DNA from: JBFXDI01 sp050181295
Lineage (GTDB): Bacteria; Pseudomonadota; Alphaproteobacteria; Rhizobiales; Aestuariivirgaceae
DNA: 7,515 nt
Assembly (NCBI GenBank): GCA_050181295.1
Contig: JBFXDI010000172.1
Span: 1-7,515 of the forward strand
Direction of reading: 5' to 3'
Both the position numbers and the translations under genes were made by a program. Numbering within the stretch: position 1 is the first letter of the stretch; every line of letters starts with the position of its first letter. This document shows positions 3,644 to 7,515 of this stretch, in pieces. The notes beneath the pieces are model-generated. The model ran no database searches. It had not been told where the DNA came from and saw only the letters and a list, made by a program, of their open reading frames with translations.

Positions 3644-6526
3644 ATGACCCTCATCAAGGAAACCGATTTCGGCACTCCCGCCAAGGAAGCGGCCGAGCTC
3701 GTGGTGCTGGAGATCGACGGCCAGAAGGTGGCGGTGCCCGCGGGCACGTCCATCATGCGGGCCGCCATGGAGGTCGGCATCCAGGTGCCGAAGCTCTGCG
3801 CCACCGACTCGCTCGAGCCCTTCGGGTCGTGCCGTCTCTGCCTCGTGGAGATCGAGGGTCGCAAGGGCACGCCCGCCTCCTGCACGACGCCCGTCGCGCC
3901 CGGCATCAAGGTCAAGACCCAGACGAGCCGGCTCTCCATGCTCCGTAAGGGCGTCATGGAGCTTTATATCTCCGACCATCCGCTCGACTGCCTGACCTGC
4001 GCCGCCAACGGCGATTGCGAGCTCCAGGACATGGCGGGCGCGGTCGGCCTCAGGGATGTCCGCTACGGCTATCATGGCGACAACCATGTTTTCCCCACGC
4101 GCGGGGAACAGCCGAACTTCCGCTACAAGGCGAAGGACGAGAGCAACCCCTATTTCACCTTCGATCCCGCGAAGTGCATCGTGTGCTCGCGCTGCGTGCG
4201 AGCCTGCGAGGAAGTGCAGGGCACCTTCGCGCTGACGATCGACGGCCGCGGCTTCGCCTCGCATGTCTCGGCGGGCCAGGACGAGGCCTTCTTCAGCTCC
4301 GAATGCGTGTCCTGCGGCGCCTGCGTGCAGGCCTGCCCGACCGCGACGCTGACCGAGAAGTCGATCATCGATTACGGCCAGCCCGAGCACAGCGTGGTCA
4401 CGACCTGCGCCTATTGCGGCGTTGGATGCTCCTTCAAGGCGGAGATGCAGGGCGACCGGGTCGTGCGCATGATGCCCTACAAGGACGGCGGCGCGAACGA
4501 GGGCCATTCCTGCGTCAAGGGCCGTTTCGCGTGGGGCTATGCCACCCACAAGGACCGGATGATGAAGCCCATGGTGCGCGAGCGCATCAGCGATCCTTGG
4601 CGCGAGGTGGATTGGGACGAGGCGATCGGCTTCGCCGCCACGAGGCTCAAGGAAATCCAGAAGAAGCACGGGCGCGGCTCGATCGGCGGCATCACCTCGT
4701 CGCGTTGCACGAACGAAGAGGTCTACGCGGTCCAGAAGATGGTCCGCGCCGCCTTCGGCACCAACAATGTCGACACTTGCGCGCGCGTTTGCCATTCGCC
4801 CACCGGCTATGGGCTGAAAACCACGTTCGGCACCTCCGCCGGCACGCAGGACTTCAAGAGCGTCGAGAAGTCGGACGTCATCCTGATCATCGGCGCCAAT
4901 CCGACCGATGCGCATCCCGTCTTCGCGTCGCGCATGAAGAAGCGGCTGCGAGAGGGCGCGAAGCTCATCATCGTCGATCCGCGCAAGATCGATCTCGTCC
5001 GCTCGCCGCATGTGGAAGCGCAGTATCATCTGCCGCTGCTGCCGGGAACGAACGTGGCGGTGCTCAATGCGATCGCGCATGTCGTCGTGACCGAGGGCCT
5101 GGTCGACCGGGCCTTCGTGGAGGAACGTTGCGAGGCGCATGATTTTGGGCTTTGGGAAGCCTTCGTGCGCGACGAGCGCAACTCTCCGGAGGCCACCGAG
5201 ACCTTCACCGGCGTTCCCGCCAACGACCTGCGCCAGGCTGCCCGCCTCTACGCCACCGGCGGCAACGGCGCCATCTACTACGGCCTCGGCGTGACCGAGC
5301 ACAGCCAGGGCTCGACTACGGTCATGGGCATGGCGAACCTCGCCATGGCGACCGGCAACATCGGCCGCGACGGCGTGGGCGTGAACCCGCTGCGCGGGCA
5401 GAACAACGTGCAGGGCTCCTGCGACATGGGCTCCTTCCCGCACGAGCTGACCGGCTATCGCCACATCTCCGACAGCACCGTTCGCAAGCAGTTCGAGACG
5501 CTGTGGAACATCCACCTCGACCCGGAGCCCGGGCTTCGCATCCCCAACATGTTCGACGCGGCCGTCGAGGGCACCTTCAAGGGCCTCTTCGTGCAGGGCG
5601 AGGACATCGCCCAGTCCGACCCCAACACCAAGCACGTGAACGCGGCGCTCGAGGCCATGGAATGCGTCATCGTGCAGGACCTGTTCCTGAACGAGACCGC
5701 GGCCTTCGCCCATGTCTTCCTGCCCGGCACCTCCTTCCTCGAGAAGGACGGCACCTTCACCAATGCCGAACGGCGCATCAACCGCGTGCGTCCGGTGATG
5801 AAGGAGCAGCAGGGCATGTCGGAATGGGAGACCGTGTGCAGGCTCGCGGCCGCCATGGGCTACGAGATGGGCTGGGACTCGGCTTCCGAGATCATGGACG
5901 AGATCGCGGCCATGACCCCGACCTTCGCTGGCGTGAGCTTCGAGAAGCTCGACCGGCTGGGGAGCGTCCAGTGGCCGTGCAACGACAAGGCGCCGGAAGG
6001 CACGCCGATCATGCACAAGAACGGCTTCGTGCGCGGCAAGGGCCGCTTCATGATCACCGAGTTCGTGCCGACGCCGGAGCGGACGAGCCGCTTCTATCCG
6101 CTCATCCTCACCACGGGCCGCATCCTGTCGCAGTATAATGTGGGCGCGCAGACACGGCGCACCGGCAACATCCGCTGGCACCCGGAGGACGTGCTCGAGA
6201 TCCATCCGCACGATGCGGAGGAGCGCGGCATCAGGGAGAACGACATGGTCTCGCTCGCCAGCCGCATGGGGGCGACGACGCTCCGCGCGGTCATCTCCGA
6301 GCGCATGCAGCCGGGCGTCGTCTACACGACCTTCCACCACCCCGTGACGGGCGCCAACGTCATCACGACCGAGTATTCGGACTGGGCGACCAACTGCCCC
6401 GAATACAAGGTGACGGCGGTGCAGGTGAGCCGCTCCAACATGCCTTCCGACTGGCAGAAGGAGTGGGAGGTGCGCGAGAACGAGCACAAGCGGGTCGGCG
6501 TGCAGCCGATGATCGCGGCGGAGTAG
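3644..6526 (+). CDS. fdsA: NAD-dependent formate dehydrogenase alpha subunit FdsA (bis-MGD catalytic subunit)
   Basis: FdsA oxidises formate to CO2 at a molybdenum (or tungsten) bis-MGD centre. The 960 residues contain, in order, all cluster sites. A [2Fe-2S] ferredoxin uses C52, C63, C66 and C80. A NuoG-type His-Cys [4Fe-4S] uses H112, C116, C119 and C125. Two ferredoxin-like [4Fe-4S] sites use C178/C181/C184/C188 and C221/C224/C227/C231. The catalytic-domain [4Fe-4S] uses C255, C258, C262 and C290. The metal ligand is C383 in RVCHSPTGYG, with H384 next to it, and R584 in PLRGQNNVQG; from memory these match C386, H387 and R587 of the Rhodobacter capsulatus enzyme. The ligand codon is TGC (4790-4792), so this is a Cys and not a Sec enzyme. 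The C-terminal cofactor-binding domain (about 815-930) includes TTGRILSQYNVGAQTRRT. GAGGTG at 3633 supports the start. fdsC begins 2 bp after the stop. Confidence 0.97.
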   Translation: MTLIKETDFGTPAKEAAELVVLEIDGQKVAVPAGTSIMRAAMEVGIQVPKLCATDSLEPFGSCRLCLVEIEGRKGTPASCTTPVAPGIKVKTQTSRLSMLRKGVMELYISDHPLDCLTCAANGDCELQDMAGAVGLRDVRYGYHGDNHVFPTRGEQPNFRYKAKDESNPYFTFDPAKCIVCSRCVRACEEVQGTFALTIDGRGFASHVSAGQDEAFFSSECVSCGACVQACPTATLTEKSIIDYGQPEHSVVTTCAYCGVGCSFKAEMQGDRVVRMMPYKDGGANEGHSCVKGRFAWGYATHKDRMMKPMVRERISDPWREVDWDEAIGFAATRLKEIQKKHGRGSIGGITSSRCTNEEVYAVQKMVRAAFGTNNVDTCARVCHSPTGYGLKTTFGTSAGTQDFKSVEKSDVILIIGANPTDAHPVFASRMKKRLREGAKLIIVDPRKIDLVRSPHVEAQYHLPLLPGTNVAVLNAIAHVVVTEGLVDRAFVEERCEAHDFGLWEAFVRDERNSPEATETFTGVPANDLRQAARLYATGGNGAIYYGLGVTEHSQGSTTVMGMANLAMATGNIGRDGVGVNPLRGQNNVQGSCDMGSFPHELTGYRHISDSTVRKQFETLWNIHLDPEPGLRIPNMFDAAVEGTFKGLFVQGEDIAQSDPNTKHVNAALEAMECVIVQDLFLNETAAFAHVFLPGTSFLEKDGTFTNAERRINRVRPVMKEQQGMSEWETVCRLAAAMGYEMGWDSASEIMDEIAAMTPTFAGVSFEKLDRLGSVQWPCNDKAPEGTPIMHKNGFVRGKGRFMITEFVPTPERTSRFYPLILTTGRILSQYNVGAQTRRTGNIRWHPEDVLEIHPHDAEERGIRENDMVSLASRMGATTLRAVISERMQPGVVYTTFHHPVTGANVITTEYSDWATNCPEYKVTAVQVSRSNMPSDWQKEWEVRENEHKRVGVQPMIAAE

Positions 6527-6528
6527 CG

Positions 6529-7344
6529 ATGACCGTCAGCGAGCGCGACGTGGCGCCGGCGCAGGATGCCGCGTCGGTGCTCGCGGAGGGCACGCTGGCG
6601 GACGGTGCCGCCGCGAAGCCCGCCGTCTGGCAGATCGCGGAGGAAACGCCGGTCGCGGTCATGCTCAATTCCCGCTCGCTCGCGGTGATGATGGCGACGC
6701 CGGCCGACCTCGAGGATTTCGGGATCGGCTTCGCGCTCTCGGAAGGGTTTCTCAGGTCAGCGGACGCGGTCCGCAACGTGCTGGTGCTTCCGCACGACCG
6801 GGGCTTCGCCGTCGACATCGCGGCGGACGAGGCGGCGATCCTCACCCGCGCCGTGCCGCGCCGGGCGATGGAAGGGCGCTCGGGCTGCGGGCTTTGCGGG
6901 GTGGACGAGATCGAGGCCGTGGTGCGTCCACTGCCGCGCGTCGAGACGCCGATCGTGCTCGAAGCGGCGGCCGTGCGGCGCGCCTTCCAGGAGCTGCCGG
7001 CGCACCAGCCCATCAACAGCGTGAACCACTCCGTACACGCCGCCGCCTGGTGCGATCCGTCCGGCGCGGTGCGGCTGGCGCGCGAGGACGTTGGGCGTCA
7101 TTGCGCACTCGACAAGCTCGTCGGCGCCATGGGGCGCCAGGGCATCGACCCGCGCCGGGGCTTCGTCGCCATGTCGAGCCGGCTGAGCTTCGAACTGGTG
7201 CAGAAGGCGGCGACCGTGGGCATCGGGGCCATCGCCACCATCTCGGCGCCGACGTCGCTGGCGCTTGCCATCGCGGCCGATGTGGGAGTCTCGGTGGCAT
7301 CGGCGGCCGGCCGGAAGATCATGCTGTTTCAACCCGGGGAGTAA
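6529..7344 (+). CDS. fdsC: Formate dehydrogenase accessory protein FdsC (FdhD family)
   Basis: FdsC is the sulfuration chaperone of the enzyme. FdhD-family proteins bind the bis-MGD cofactor and help transfer sulfur from a cysteine desulfurase onto it before insertion into the catalytic subunit; they are not part of the finished enzyme. The 271 residues show the family marks. The mobile-loop CxxC is GCGLCG (C120, C123), with EDVGRHCALDKLVG (186-199), SRLSFELVQKA (217-227) and SAPTSLA (239-245). C192 stands where many FdhD proteins have Asn (GRHN), and NHSVHAAAW (166-174) replaces the more usual TG-x-x-H form. The first ~30 residues are alanine-rich and variable. The ATG at 6529 is preferred over an upstream in-frame ATG inside fdsA because it lies 2 bp after the fdsA stop and has GGAG (6520-6523). 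Confidence 0.95.
   Translation: MTVSERDVAPAQDAASVLAEGTLADGAAAKPAVWQIAEETPVAVMLNSRSLAVMMATPADLEDFGIGFALSEGFLRSADAVRNVLVLPHDRGFAVDIAADEAAILTRAVPRRAMEGRSGCGLCGVDEIEAVVRPLPRVETPIVLEAAAVRRAFQELPAHQPINSVNHSVHAAAWCDPSGAVRLAREDVGRHCALDKLVGAMGRQGIDPRRGFVAMSSRLSFELVQKAATVGIGAIATISAPTSLALAIAADVGVSVASAAGRKIMLFQPGE
7336..7341 (+). promoter_or_regulatory. Ribosome binding site of fdsD
   Basis: GGGGAG, at the end of fdsC, lies 9 bp before the TTG at 7351. It supports the TTG over the in-frame ATG at 7366, which has only the weak CAGG at 7360-7363 close before it. Confidence 0.55.
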
Positions 7345-7350
7345 AGTGCC

Positions 7351-7515
7351 TTGAAGAGCCAGGACATGGTCCGCATGGCCAACCAGATCGCCGACTACTT
7401 CCGGGCCTACCCGCACGAGGAAGCGGTGAAGGAGGTTGCCAACCACCTCAAGAGCTTCTGGGATCCGCGCATGCTGAAAAAGATCTTCGAGGCCGTCGAG
7501 CACCGCACGCCCGAT
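7351..7515 (+). CDS. fdsD: Formate dehydrogenase delta subunit FdsD, cut by the window end
   Basis: The 55 visible codons run to the window edge without a stop; FdsD proteins are usually about 70-90 residues, so most of it is seen. The family pattern is clear: VRMANQIADYFRAYP, then HEEAVKEVANHLKSFWDPRM. FdsD is the small fourth protein of the fds operon. It is needed for an active enzyme and was seen bound to the catalytic subunit in the Rhodobacter capsulatus structure. It lacks cofactor motifs. The only in-frame starts after the TAA at 7342-7344 are TTG at 7351 and ATG at 7366; TTG is chosen because of the GGGGAG before it and because it leaves only 6 bp after fdsC. With ATG 7366 the protein would lose five residues (MKSQD). 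Confidence 0.92.
   Translation, partial: MKSQDMVRMANQIADYFRAYPHEEAVKEVANHLKSFWDPRMLKKIFEAVEHRTPD

Noticed and set aside
4790..4792. Selenocysteine at the FdsA active site
   Set aside because: The codon is TGC, an ordinary cysteine, and no in-frame TGA occurs in fdsA.
1946..6487. A 1513-codon open frame on the minus strand opposite fdsG, fdsB and fdsA
   Set aside because: It runs against three certain genes. Its protein is rich in Arg, His, Ala, Gly and Asp without any domain, as expected from the complement of high-GC coding DNA, where stop codons are rare. No ribosome binding site or conserved motif supports it.
1..7515. CRISPR arrays, tRNA or rRNA genes, insertion sequences, phage genes
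   Set aside because: No regularly spaced repeats, tRNA-like cloverleaf, transposase or terminal inverted repeats were seen on reading both strands.

Overview
The window reads as a high-GC alphaproteobacterium, probably of the Hyphomicrobiales (Rhizobiales) or a close relative. This rests on the GC-rich codon use, the alphaproteobacterial look of the proteins and the presence of a soluble NAD-linked formate dehydrogenase operon. The genus cannot be fixed from the sequence alone.

Left part (1-1201). The window opens inside the last ~79 codons of a VOC/glyoxalase-fold protein. A short gap with a 7-bp hairpin follows, then a small three-helix GlsB/YeaQ-type membrane protein (350-601, +). Facing it, with only 12 bp between the stops, is a DUF4126 membrane protein (614-1201, -). 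These are small accessory or stress-type genes with no obvious link to formate metabolism.

Middle (1202-1568). This 367-bp non-coding region separates the DUF4126 start from the fds operon. It is unusually rich in inverted repeats. It holds a terminator-like hairpin with a T-rich tail pointing toward fds (1281-1312), a group of overlapping dyads (1321-1408), and a lower-GC stretch with a LysR-type T-N11-A dyad (1479-1493) and possible promoter hexamers. No regulator gene lies next to the operon.

Right part (1569-7515, the window edge). This is the fdsGBACD operon, with very tight spacing (4-bp overlap, 18, 2 and 6 bp gaps). FdsG (NuoE-like, 2Fe-2S), FdsB (NuoF-like, FMN, 4Fe-4S, NAD site) and FdsA (NuoG-like N-terminus plus a bis-MGD molybdenum/tungsten domain) form the oxygen-tolerant cytoplasmic formate:NAD+ oxidoreductase, formate + NAD+ -> CO2 + NADH. 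Electrons pass from the metal through the FdsA clusters and the FdsB 4Fe-4S cluster to FMN and NAD+. FdsC (FdhD family) sulfurates and delivers the cofactor. FdsD, cut off by the window end, is the small fourth subunit. Every cluster ligand and catalytic residue I looked for is present, so the enzyme looks functional; the metal ligand is cysteine, not selenocysteine. Both fdsG and fdsD appear to start at TTG.

I found no undescribed multi-gene system. The least explained part of the window is the structured region upstream of fdsG.
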